From: Candidatus Neomicrothrix sp.
Lineage (GTDB): Bacteria > Actinomycetota > Acidimicrobiia > Acidimicrobiales > Aldehydirespiratoraceae
DNA: 33,145 nucleotides
Direction of reading: 5' to 3'
Assembly (NCBI GenBank): GCA_017852795.1
Contig: JAFMKU010000021.1
Coordinates: 1 to 33,145 of the forward strand
Positions 7,226 to 14,956 of this stretch are shown one piece after another. Every line of letters begins with the position of its first letter. The first letter of the stretch is position 1. Under the pieces are notes generated by a model, which searched no databases, was not told where the DNA came from, and saw nothing but the letters and a program-made list of their open reading frames with translations. The position numbers and the translations under genes were made by a program.

Positions 7226-8479
7226 GTGCCTGCCGCTCAGCGACGATTGCTCACCCTCGCCATCGCCATTTCGTCGGCGATGGTCGCTCAGGCGTTTGGC
7301 CGTTTCACGTGGGGTGTGGTGCTGCCCGAGGCCCGCGACGGTCTGCTTTCCGGGTCGAATACGACGGCTGGCTTGTTCGGGTCGCTCAACGTGGGTGCCT
7401 ACCTTCTGGGGACCGTGGTCGTGGCCTGGTTGGCGTCTCGGGCCACGCTGGTCGGGTTGGTCAAAATCGGATTGACCCTTTCGACTTCGGGGCTGGCGTT
7501 GGCCTCGTTCACCCAACGGCCACCGGTTCTGGCCGGGGCGCTGGTGATGATGGGTTTGGGTGGAGCGGTGATTTGGGTTCCCGTTCCCGGGATCGCGGCG
7601 CGGCTCTTTCCTGCCGAACGGCGAGGTTTTGCCACCGGGATCGCTGGGGTGGGGATCGGGCTCGGCATCGTCTTTGCTGGTCGGATGGCCGCCTTGCTTC
7701 GGGGTGGTAACGGTCAGGTCTGGCAGCAGCTGTACCGGATCGAGCTGGTGGTGGCGCTGCTGGTGCTGCTGGCCGCATTGCTGTTTCTGCGATCCGAAGG
7801 TCAACATCCGTCGGCCGCTGGTGGTTTGGGTGGCTTCGGTGCGCTTCGTCAGGTGCGTGGCTGGCAAGCCCTCACCGCGGCTTACAGCGCCTACGGGTTT
7901 AGCTACATCTTGATCATCAGCTATTTGGTGGCCCGGCTCGAAGACGATGCTGGCTGGAGTTCGCAGCGATCGGCGTTGGTGTTCACAGTGGTGGGCCTCG
8001 CCGTGGTGGTGGGAGGCCTGCTGGTGGGTTCAGTATCGGACCGGATCGGGCACCGTCACACCTTGATGACGGCGTTCGGTACCTGGTCGCTCGCCGCGCT
8101 CTGCCTGCTAACCGGCCAGCTGGTCCTGGTGTTTGGTGCGGCGATCGTGGTCGGGGTGATGTTTAGCGGTATCCCGTCAACAATCACGGCTTACGTCGTG
8201 ACCCACACCGACGATCGCAGTTATGGCCCGGTGTTTTCGGCTACGACGTTGGCGTTCGGCCTTTCTCAGGCTGTTTCCCCTCAGATCGGTGGCGCGTTGG
8301 CCGACTGGCGGGGTTCGTTCACCGCCGTGTTTGTGCTTTCGGCATCGCTGGCTCTGGTCGGCTGCTACGCCAGTTGGTGTCTACCGGCTCAGGAACCAAC
8401 GGCTGAGGGCACAACCCGCGACTCAGCTCATGGCCCGGCCCGCGGCGGAAGCGGTCAGGCTTCCGGGTCGGTTTCGTAA
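7226..8479 (+). CDS. MFS transporter (YbfB/YjiJ-like)
   Basis: Integral membrane secondary transporter with about 12 hydrophobic segments over 417 residues. The first segment contains AQAFGRFTWGVVLPEARDGL, the pattern of the YbfB/YjiJ branch (RF..G..LP). Helix-rich blocks follow, including LFGSLNVGAYLLGTVVVAWL and the second-half motif VGSVSDRIGHRHTLMTAFG, which matches the MFS A-type loop (GxxxDRxGHR). A longer frame starts at ATG 7181, overlapping the PLP gene by 35 bp. I prefer GTG 7226 because of the TAGGTT box and because the extra residues are hydrophilic and unremarkable. The 3' end overlaps the convergent gamma-glutamylcyclotransferase-like gene by 25 bp. The cargo is unknown; a product or substrate of the adjacent PLP enzymes is possible. 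Confidence 0.85.
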   Translation: MPAAQRRLLTLAIAISSAMVAQAFGRFTWGVVLPEARDGLLSGSNTTAGLFGSLNVGAYLLGTVVVAWLASRATLVGLVKIGLTLSTSGLALASFTQRPPVLAGALVMMGLGGAVIWVPVPGIAARLFPAERRGFATGIAGVGIGLGIVFAGRMAALLRGGNGQVWQQLYRIELVVALLVLLAALLFLRSEGQHPSAAGGLGGFGALRQVRGWQALTAAYSAYGFSYILIISYLVARLEDDAGWSSQRSALVFTVVGLAVVVGGLLVGSVSDRIGHRHTLMTAFGTWSLAALCLLTGQLVLVFGAAIVVGVMFSGIPSTITAYVVTHTDDRSYGPVFSATTLAFGLSQAVSPQIGGALADWRGSFTAVFVLSASLALVGCYASWCLPAQEPTAEGTTRDSAHGPARGGSGQASGSVS

Positions 8480-8784
8480 AGAAAAGCGTCGGCGGTCTGG
8501 CCGTCGTCGAGCAGCACCGAAGTCACGACCCGTCGATACCCGGGGCCTTCGAAGGTGTCGATGACTTCGAGATGTTGATCGAGCACGGCACTGTCGAGCA
8601 CGGTGACGGTGACCTCCGGGCCGTCGGGGTCGAGGCTGATCCCCGGGTACCCGTCGGCGGGACCCCAGGTGATGTCGTAAGTCCAACCCCGCACGGTGCC
8701 TTCACGCCATTGCCCCGGAATGGAACGAACGACGTAATGGTTTTCTTCACCAGGCCGGAGCGTGCCGTAGAACGCAATCAACAT
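8455..8784 (-). CDS. Gamma-glutamylcyclotransferase-like (AIG2/GGCT family) protein
   Basis: Small 109-aa protein of the AIG2/GGCT fold, which in characterised members releases 5-oxoproline from gamma-glutamyl amines or amino acids. It shows the substrate loop FYGTLRPGEENH (residues 5-16), a conserved PGISLDP segment and the catalytic glutamate in IDTFEGPGYRRV (about residue 79). The product specificity of this family is broad, so the biological substrate cannot be named. The gene converges on the MFS gene with a 25-bp overlap. Its ATG is preceded on the minus strand by TAGACC six bases away, a partial match to the leaderless boxes nearby. Length and motifs indicate an intact gene. Confidence 0.85.
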   Translation of the reverse strand: MLIAFYGTLRPGEENHYVVRSIPGQWREGTVRGWTYDITWGPADGYPGISLDPDGPEVTVTVLDSAVLDQHLEVIDTFEGPGYRRVVTSVLLDDGQTADAFLYETDPEA

Positions 8785-8866
8785 GGCACTGGTCTAGCGG
8801 TTGCTGCCCGGCCGTCGGGTGATCGTTGATCATCAGCGGGCCCCCGTTGCTCGCCGCGCAATGGGG

Positions 8867-10291
8867 TTAGCCCCGGTCGGGAAGGTCGTATTCGGCGATC
8901 ACGTACGGGTGGTCTGGTTGGTAGCTGGTGAGGGTCACCGGTTCGGCCACTCGACCGATCGGCCGTCGAGCTGTGCCTACCGTGCCGGTCAGGGTGTCAC
9001 CGAGTTGCTGGCGGTACTGGTCGGCGGCGGCGAGCAGCCCGGCAACGACGTCGGGATGGTCGGCGATGACGTCGGTGGATTCCCCCGGATCTGCGGCAAG
9101 GTCGTAGAGCGCAAGCGCAGGAACCTTGGCGGCACCAGACCCGCTGACCAGTCGAAGCTTGAACTGCTGGTTTCGGACCGCTTCGAGCGCCGAACCGTTG
9201 TAGTAGGCGAACGTTTGATGGGGACTGGACTGCTGCTGGCGGAGTACAGCGTTGAGGCTGCGGCCGTCGATGGTTCGGTGAGGGTCAAGTTCGATACCGG
9301 CCCAGTCGGCCACGGTCGGAAGCAGGTCAAGCATCGAGGACAGTTCGTCGTTGACTACCCCGGCCGGGATCTGCTCGGGCCAACGAATCAGCATTGGTAC
9401 CCGCATTCCGCCTTCGTGGGTACTTCCTTTGGTTCCTCGCAGCGGAGCGTTGCTGCCTTCGCCGGGCCGACACAAAGCACCGTTGTCACTGGTGAACATC
9501 ACGACCGTGTTGGCGTCGAGCCCGAGGGTGGAAAGTTCGTCGAGCAGGACTCCGGTCGCCCAGTCGATGGCGTGAACCGCGGCACCGTACGGCCCGTTGT
9601 TTGATGACTGGTGGAAGCGTTGTTCGACGTACAGCGGGAGATGCACATGCATGTGTGCGAAATACAAGAAGAACGGGTGGTCCTGATGGGCTCGAACAAA
9701 CTCCAGAGCTTCGTCGACGTAGCGAGCGGTGAGCATCGTCTGGTCCGGTTGGGCTTCGATCACCGCATCGTCGGCCAGCAACGGAAGCGGTGGGTAGGGA
9801 AGTGGTGGAAGGGTGTATCCGGCGGCCCGGATCGCCGCCTGTTCGTCGTCGCTGAGCCCACCGGCTTGGCGTCCCATGTCGTTGCTGTACGGCAGGCCGA
9901 GCCAGTGGTCGAAGCCGTGGCGGGTAGGGAGAAACGGAGGCTGATCGCCACAATGCCATTTGCCAACGATCTGGGTGGCGTAGCCGGCTTGTTTGAGCAC
10001 CGAAGCCAGGGTGTGTTCGTCGGGGTGCAACCCCACCGGAAGGCCCGGAAACAAGACGTGCAGGCCATCGAAATCATCGAAACCGATCCTCGGGGGATAC
10101 GAACCGGTCAGCATCGCCCCCCGCGACGGTGAACAGACCGGTGACGCGGCGTAGAACGACGTAAGCCGGGATCCTTCGGCGGCGAGTTGGTCGATCCGCG
10201 GGGTGTCGTGCCGGTCGGATCCGAAGCAGCCAAGGTCGCCGTACCCGAGGTCATCGCAGTTGATCAAGATGATGTTGGGGGGTGAGTTCAT
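8867..10291 (-). CDS. Sulfatase (arylsulfatase family, Cys-type)
   Basis: Sulfate-ester hydrolase of the alkaline-phosphatase superfamily, 474 aa. The formylglycine site is CSPSR (Cys53), which must be oxidised by a formylglycine-generating enzyme that is not encoded in this window. Metal ligands are expected in NIILINCDDLGYGDLG at the N-terminus (Asp13/Asp14) and in FTSDNGALCRPGEGSNAPLRG further on. GKWHCG and HMHVHLPLYVEQRF are also typical. The open frame extends 76 codons upstream, but that extension lies within the DUF3097 gene. The true start is the ATG at 10291, which overlaps the DUF3097 stop as ATGA, so translation is coupled. No clear signal peptide is present, so a cytoplasmic location or non-classical export is possible. 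The substrate is unknown (sulfated sugar, sterol or aryl sulfate). Confidence 0.93.
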   Translation of the reverse strand: MNSPPNIILINCDDLGYGDLGCFGSDRHDTPRIDQLAAEGSRLTSFYAASPVCSPSRGAMLTGSYPPRIGFDDFDGLHVLFPGLPVGLHPDEHTLASVLKQAGYATQIVGKWHCGDQPPFLPTRHGFDHWLGLPYSNDMGRQAGGLSDDEQAAIRAAGYTLPPLPYPPLPLLADDAVIEAQPDQTMLTARYVDEALEFVRAHQDHPFFLYFAHMHVHLPLYVEQRFHQSSNNGPYGAAVHAIDWATGVLLDELSTLGLDANTVVMFTSDNGALCRPGEGSNAPLRGTKGSTHEGGMRVPMLIRWPEQIPAGVVNDELSSMLDLLPTVADWAGIELDPHRTIDGRSLNAVLRQQQSSPHQTFAYYNGSALEAVRNQQFKLRLVSGSGAAKVPALALYDLAADPGESTDVIADHPDVVAGLLAAADQYRQQLGDTLTGTVGTARRPIGRVAEPVTLTSYQPDHPYVIAEYDLPDRG

Positions 10292-11172
10292 GACTGGTCT
10301 TCGGGAGGAGCGACAAAGTCGATGAGTTCTTCGACTGCACCCAGCAGCGGTGTCTCCAAGTCTTTCCAGCTGGTTACCCGGCCGAGCAGGATTCGCCAGT
10401 ATTCGCCCGATGATTGTTCGATCCCGAGTTGTGCCAACACTCCTTCTTTCCAGGGTTGACCATGGGGAACGTCGGGCCACCGGTCGATCCCGGCCGCGGC
10501 CGGTTTCACGGCCTGCCAAATATCGACGAACGGGTGACCGGTGATCAGCACGTTGCGGTCGGCGATTTCGTCGGCGATTCGTTGTTCTTTGCTGCCCTCC
10601 ACGAGATGGTCGAGCAGGATGCCGAGCCGTCGTCGATCGTCGGGTCGGAAGCCGCGGATCCGTTCCGCCAGGTTGTCGGCGCCATCGAGCGGTTCGACGA
10701 CCACTCCTTCGACCCGCAGATCGTCACCCCAGACCTTCTCGATGAGTTCGGCGTCGTGAATCCCTTCAACCCAAATCCGACTGGCCCGAGCCACTCGGGC
10801 CGGAACCGTTCCCGGATCCAACGATCCGCTGGCGGTGCGGGTCGGCTCGGTGGGGGTGGCGGGGGCGGGCACCAGCCGGCAGGGAACCCCTTTACCGCCG
10901 ATGTCGGCTCGTAGCGAACCATCGGCGTAGCGAAGGGTGTGGTCTCGGCCGTGGCGATCGCGAAGCACAATGCGAGGTGGAGCGAAACTAATCAACGCAC
11001 CGACCACCTGGCTGCCGCGGTCTTCAAGCACCAGTCCCGGGTAGGCGACCACGGTGGGGTATTCGGGTCGGGAATGCCGGGAGGCGTTGATGTCGAGGGG
11101 GCCAGCCAGCAGGCCGTCATCGGTCATGTCCTGACCGTAGTGCCCGAAGATGACGCGGTGGCGGTTCGTCAC
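10288..11172 (-). CDS. DUF3097 family protein
   Basis: Member of the uncharacterised, actinobacterial DUF3097 family, full length at 294 aa. Diagnostic blocks are ASRIWVEGIHDAELIEKVWGDDLRVEGVVVEPLDG, RRRLGILLDHLVEGSKEQRIA, VLITGHPFVDIWQAV and GQPWKEGVLAQLG. The WVEGIHDAELIEK...VEPLDG part recalls a Toprim-like nucleotidyl-binding fold (Glu-Gly followed by acidic residues); this is inference. The GTG at 11172 gives an N-terminus with the YGQD...LAG element resembling other members. An alternative start is ATG 11127, which has TACGGT six bases upstream (11134-11139). Its stop overlaps the sulfatase start by 4 bp. It is divergent from the menaquinone operon. Function unknown. Confidence 0.85.
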   Translation of the reverse strand: MTNRHRVIFGHYGQDMTDDGLLAGPLDINASRHSRPEYPTVVAYPGLVLEDRGSQVVGALISFAPPRIVLRDRHGRDHTLRYADGSLRADIGGKGVPCRLVPAPATPTEPTRTASGSLDPGTVPARVARASRIWVEGIHDAELIEKVWGDDLRVEGVVVEPLDGADNLAERIRGFRPDDRRRLGILLDHLVEGSKEQRIADEIADRNVLITGHPFVDIWQAVKPAAAGIDRWPDVPHGQPWKEGVLAQLGIEQSSGEYWRILLGRVTSWKDLETPLLGAVEELIDFVAPPEDQS

Positions 11173-11212
11173 CGGTCCGAAACGAGACGATGCAACAAAT
11201 CTCCCATTCTTG

Positions 11213-11246
11213 GAGTGGTCACTCTGTGAGCAATCGCTCCTACAAT
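11213..11246 (+). promoter_or_regulatory. MerR-type promoter/operator of the menaquinone operon
   Basis: TACAAT (11241-11246) lies six bases before GTG 11253, giving a leaderless transcript. A 4-of-6 match to TTGACA, TGGTCA, lies at 11216-11221. The spacer between them is 19 bp, the extended spacing characteristic of promoters controlled by MerR-family proteins. Two dyads overlap this region: GAGTG-GT-CACTC (11213-11224, across the -35) and GAGC-AATC-GCTC (11228-11239, inside the spacer). The gene it drives itself begins with a MerR domain, so autoregulation is the natural inference. Confidence 0.5.
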
Positions 11247-11252
11247 TGCTGG

Positions 11253-13250
11253 GTGGAGTTCCTTGTGGAAGAACTGGCTGATCACGCCGGTGTCGCCGTT
11301 GACACGATCCGGTACTACCAGCGCCAACAACTGCTCAACCCGCCCCGGCGATCGGGCCGTCGGGCGTTGTATGGCGAGCAGCATTTGGAACGCCTTCGTC
11401 AGATTCGCGGACTCGCCGAGCAGGGTTTTAGCCTGGCCCAAATCCGGGAACTCGCCCAGGCCCAACGTCCGGGTTTGCTCGCCGATCTGGCTGCGCAAAA
11501 CGCGGCGGACCCGACGTTGGATCGAGCCGAGTTGGCCCGCCGGGCCGACGTCCCCGAATTCATCGTTGACGTGGTGGTGAGTGCTGGTTTGTTGACCCCG
11601 GTCGGCGAGGGAGCCGACCAACGCTTCGCCGGAGAAGCAATCGACATGCTGGTAGCCGCCCGCACTCTGGTCAGCGAAGGCGTGTCGTTGGAGGAGTTGA
11701 CTTCGTTGGCGATGCGTCACGCCACCCACGTCGAAGATCTGGTTGACGACGCCATCGAATTGTTCAAACGAAGCAGCGACCGTCAGGGCCGTAGCGACGA
11801 AGATCTGGCCGGTCTGATGCGTCGACTGGTCCCCGTCGCCTCGCAGCTCGTCGGACAGCATTTCGACCGAACGCTGCGTAGCCGGGCCCTAGCCCGACTC
11901 GGAGATCAGGCCATCAACCTTGGTGGGGTAGTGGTCTGTGCCCGTCGACTGGACCACCGCATCGATCCGATCGCGATCTTTGTTGGTGCCCGAGATCACC
12001 ACCGAAGTCTCTGGGTTAGCCCCGATGATCAGTTCTCGCTGGTCGGGCTCGGCGCCGCCGAAACGATCCAACCTCACGGGGACACCCGGTTCTCGACCGT
12101 TTCGGCTGCTCGGGCTGCGCTCGCGGCCCGTATCCGTCGTCACGGCCCCTCGCAGGCTCCGGCCCCACTGCTCATCGGCGGGTTCTCGTTTGCCTGCGGT
12201 GAAACCCACCGCGCCCCCGACTGGTCCGGGTTTCCCGATGCCCGCTGGATCCTCCCGGAAGTGACGGTGATCGACCGTCCTGACGGATCGTGGCTGCTGG
12301 CTGCCACCAGCCTTGATGCCGATCAGGACGAAGCCGAGGCGCTCGACATGCTCGAACGCCGCCTAGAAGAACTGGCAGCGGCGCCCGTCGCCGACACCAC
12401 CGCCGCCGCTTCGATCGTGCACGGTGATCCGGCCAGCGACGACCCCGCCTTTGAAAAGCTCGTGGCCGAAGCGGTGGCCGAGATCAAACAGGGACGCTTC
12501 GACAAGGTCGTGGTGGCCCGCATGTTTGCCCGAACCTCGGTGGATCAGGCCGCGGTGCTTCGGGCGCTGGTTGACCGTTTCCCGAACTGTGCCACGTTCG
12601 CGTTTGGCGTTGGTCAACGCACGTTTCTTGGGGCGAGTCCGGAACAACTCGTCACCCTCAACGGCACCAAGGTCAGCACCGCGGCGCTGGCCGGCACCGT
12701 AAGCATGAGCGGAGACGCCGACGATGATGCGGCGCTGGCTCAGGCAATGCTGAACTCACCCAAGATTCGTGCCGAGCACCGCTTTGTGGTTGACCAGATC
12801 ACCGATCGTCTCGCCACGTTGGGTCTGGTGGGGGAAACCTGCACCGAGCCGGAAGTGATGCGTCTGGCCCGAGTGCAGCATCTCCGCACACCGATCACCG
12901 CTCAGGTAGAACGACGCGGCGACGGGTTCGAAGACATGGATGTGTTGCGGGTCGCCGCGGTGCTGCACCCGACATCGGCGGTGGGGGGTTCACCGAGCGA
13001 ACCCGCCCTTGCCTGGCTTAGCGACCATGAAGGGTTTAACCGCGGCTGGTACGCCGCTCCGGTTGGTTGGTGCGACCTTGACGGCAACGGCGAAATACGG
13101 GTGGCGTTGCGGTCGGCGCTAGTTGACCCGGACCGGACCCTGCTGTTCGCGGGTGCTGGAATCGTCGCCGATTCTGACCCGGCCGAGGAACTCGCGGAGA
13201 CCGGTGTCAAGCTGCGGGCTCTGCTCGACGTCATGGAGGCTCCACGATGA
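11253..13250 (+). CDS. menF: MerR-type regulator fused to menaquinone-specific isochorismate synthase
   Basis: A single 665-residue frame. Residues 2-69 are a MerR winged HTH (ELADHAGVAVDTIRYYQ, then RRALYGEQHLERLRQI and GFSLAQIREL). Residues 92-159 look like a second, degenerate MerR-like repeat (ELARRADVPEFIVDVVVSAG, then GVSLEELTSLA). From about residue 224 to the end is a full chorismate-utilising domain: FDKVVVAR (Lys418 candidate base), ALAGTVS, IRAEHRFVVDQI (Glu508), VQHLRTPI, LHPTSAVGG, YAAPVGW and AGAGIVADSDPAEEL (Mg-binding acid). It converts chorismate to isochorismate, the first menaquinone step, and is coupled by ATGA to menD. There is no stop, frameshift or credible internal start at the junction. 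An ATG at 11190 gives a longer frame; I prefer GTG 11253 because of the TACAAT box and because the extra 21 residues resemble no MerR N-terminus. Confidence 0.9.
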   Translation: MEFLVEELADHAGVAVDTIRYYQRQQLLNPPRRSGRRALYGEQHLERLRQIRGLAEQGFSLAQIRELAQAQRPGLLADLAAQNAADPTLDRAELARRADVPEFIVDVVVSAGLLTPVGEGADQRFAGEAIDMLVAARTLVSEGVSLEELTSLAMRHATHVEDLVDDAIELFKRSSDRQGRSDEDLAGLMRRLVPVASQLVGQHFDRTLRSRALARLGDQAINLGGVVVCARRLDHRIDPIAIFVGARDHHRSLWVSPDDQFSLVGLGAAETIQPHGDTRFSTVSAARAALAARIRRHGPSQAPAPLLIGGFSFACGETHRAPDWSGFPDARWILPEVTVIDRPDGSWLLAATSLDADQDEAEALDMLERRLEELAAAPVADTTAAASIVHGDPASDDPAFEKLVAEAVAEIKQGRFDKVVVARMFARTSVDQAAVLRALVDRFPNCATFAFGVGQRTFLGASPEQLVTLNGTKVSTAALAGTVSMSGDADDDAALAQAMLNSPKIRAEHRFVVDQITDRLATLGLVGETCTEPEVMRLARVQHLRTPITAQVERRGDGFEDMDVLRVAAVLHPTSAVGGSPSEPALAWLSDHEGFNRGWYAAPVGWCDLDGNGEIRVALRSALVDPDRTLLFAGAGIVADSDPAEELAETGVKLRALLDVMEAPR

Positions 13251-14956
13251 GCGATCCGGTATACGACCCGATTGCGGCCTTCGCCGGGACCCTCCAGGCC
13301 TTGGGTGTGCGCGATGTCGTGATCAGCCCCGGTTCGCGTTCGACACCGCTTTCGGTGGCGTTCCACGCCCATCCTGGCCTGCGAACCCACATACAGATCG
13401 ACGAACGGTCGGCCGGATTTTTTGCCCTCGGTCAGGCCCGGTTGAGTGGCCGTCCTTCCGTGTTGATCTGCACCTCGGGAACCGCAGCCGCGAATTACCT
13501 CCCCGCGGTCGTTGAAGCCAACCACGCCGGGGTTCCTCTGATCGTCTGTACCGCCGACCGACCGCCGGAACTTCGCGACTGGGGGGCGGGCCAGACCATC
13601 GATCAGGTCAACCTTTTTGGTAGCAACGTGCGCTGGTTCGCTGACCTCCCGGTTCCGTCAGAATGGACTGAGGCCGGGGCGGGACTTGCGGCCCGGCGGG
13701 CGTGGGCTCAAGCCAACGGGAGCCGCCGAGGCCCGGTTCATCTCAACTGGCCGTTGCGGCAGCCACTCGAACCCATCGGTGCGATCCCGTGCCGCCAGTT
13801 CGCCACCGACACGGTGGTGCCGTTGGTGGCCGCCCCCTATGACCTTTCCTCGCTGCTCCACGGCCGGGGCCTCATCGTGGTCGGCCCCGACGCGGCGTCG
13901 GGACTCAGCGGCCAGCAGGAACTCGCCGACCATCTCGTGGCGGTAGCGCAAGCTCGTGGCTGGCCGATCGTTGGTGAACCGTTGAGCCAGATTCGGCGCC
14001 ATCAAGGACCGGTGATTGCCAACGCCGAGCAGCTGTTCGCCACCGGACTGGTGGACGACCTGCGCCCCGACGTGGTGGTTCAGGTCGGGGCCAGCCCCAC
14101 CACCAAACCGCTGCGACTCTGGTTGGAACGGGTGCGCCCCGAACGAGTGGTCCTCGTTGATCCCGAACAGCGCTGGCACGATCCGTCCTCGCTCTCTACC
14201 GACCAACTCGCCATCGATCCGATCAGTGCGGTTGGCTGGTTCCCAACCAACCCGGAACCATCCGCTGACGATGACCAAAACTGGCTGACCGAATGGTGTC
14301 GCCGGGACGATCAGGCCGGGAAGGCTATCGACGCGGTGCTTGCCGTGTCACCAACCCGAAGCAGCGCTTCGGTCGTGCGCGACCTCGTCGCCGGTGTGCC
14401 CGCCGGGTCGCTGGTGGTGACATCCAACTCGATGCCGGTGCGCGACCTCGATTCGTTTGTTCCGGCCGGTACACCGCTCGGATTTCTCGGCAATCGGGGG
14501 GCGTCGGGGATTGACGGGATCCCGTCGACCGCGTTGGGATGCGCCACCCAAACGGACGTCCCGGTGGTGGTCTTTACCGGTGATCTGGCGTTGCTGCACG
14601 ATGTTGGTGGTTTGTTGGCCGGTCAACGGGCGGGTGTGCACCTGACCGTGGTGTGTATCGACAACGACGGAGGAGCGATCTTTTCGATGCTGCCCATTCA
14701 CCAACAGGCCGAAGCGGTCGATTACGAGACGTTGTTCAGGACCCGCCACGGAGTTGACCTGGCCGAACTCGATGGCCTGGCCGGAGTGCGGGTGCATACG
14801 GTGGACGCCGGCGATGATCTGGCCGAACTCGTTGCCGAATGTGTGCAACGAACCACCCCCGGAGTTGACGTGGTGTTGGTGACGATCGAACCGGATGGTG
14901 ACATGGCGCTGCGGCGAGCCTGCCGCGACGCAGTGAACGAAACCGCGGGGTCGTGA
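13247..14956 (+). CDS. menD: 2-succinyl-5-enolpyruvyl-6-hydroxy-3-cyclohexene-1-carboxylate synthase (MenD)
   Basis: Thiamine-diphosphate enzyme that joins isochorismate and 2-oxoglutarate to SEPHCHC in menaquinone synthesis. The 569-aa length is normal. ISPGSRSTPL (residues 26-35), the catalytic glutamate in IDERSAGFFALGQARLSG (Glu53), TSGTAAANYLPAVVEA and CTADRPPELRDWGAGQTIDQ are all MenD signatures. The C-terminal ThDP/Mg site shows GDLALLHDVGG (about 445) and CIDNDGGAIFSMLP (about 470). The ATG overlaps the stop of the isochorismate synthase fusion by 4 bp, and its own TGA overlaps the menH GTG by 4 bp. The enzyme is predicted cytosolic and acts directly on the product of the preceding gene. 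Confidence 0.97.
   Translation: MSDPVYDPIAAFAGTLQALGVRDVVISPGSRSTPLSVAFHAHPGLRTHIQIDERSAGFFALGQARLSGRPSVLICTSGTAAANYLPAVVEANHAGVPLIVCTADRPPELRDWGAGQTIDQVNLFGSNVRWFADLPVPSEWTEAGAGLAARRAWAQANGSRRGPVHLNWPLRQPLEPIGAIPCRQFATDTVVPLVAAPYDLSSLLHGRGLIVVGPDAASGLSGQQELADHLVAVAQARGWPIVGEPLSQIRRHQGPVIANAEQLFATGLVDDLRPDVVVQVGASPTTKPLRLWLERVRPERVVLVDPEQRWHDPSSLSTDQLAIDPISAVGWFPTNPEPSADDDQNWLTEWCRRDDQAGKAIDAVLAVSPTRSSASVVRDLVAGVPAGSLVVTSNSMPVRDLDSFVPAGTPLGFLGNRGASGIDGIPSTALGCATQTDVPVVVFTGDLALLHDVGGLLAGQRAGVHLTVVCIDNDGGAIFSMLPIHQQAEAVDYETLFRTRHGVDLAELDGLAGVRVHTVDAGDDLAELVAECVQRTTPGVDVVLVTIEPDGDMALRRACRDAVNETAGS

Noticed and set aside
11190-11252. Upstream ATG giving 21 extra residues to the MerR-ICS protein
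   Set aside because: The extra residues resemble no MerR N-terminus, and the TACAAT box with its leaderless GTG at 11253 lies inside this segment. It would also leave only 17 bp for two divergent promoters.
11169-11861. Antisense open frame over the MerR domain
   Set aside because: Overlaps the well-supported MerR coding sequence and the divergent promoter; its translation has no family features.
11928-11936. Possible internal GTG start that would express isochorismate synthase alone
   Set aside because: There is no properly spaced ribosome site (GGTGGGG lies only two bases away) and no TANNNT box; the frame is continuous. It cannot be fully excluded without transcript or protein data.
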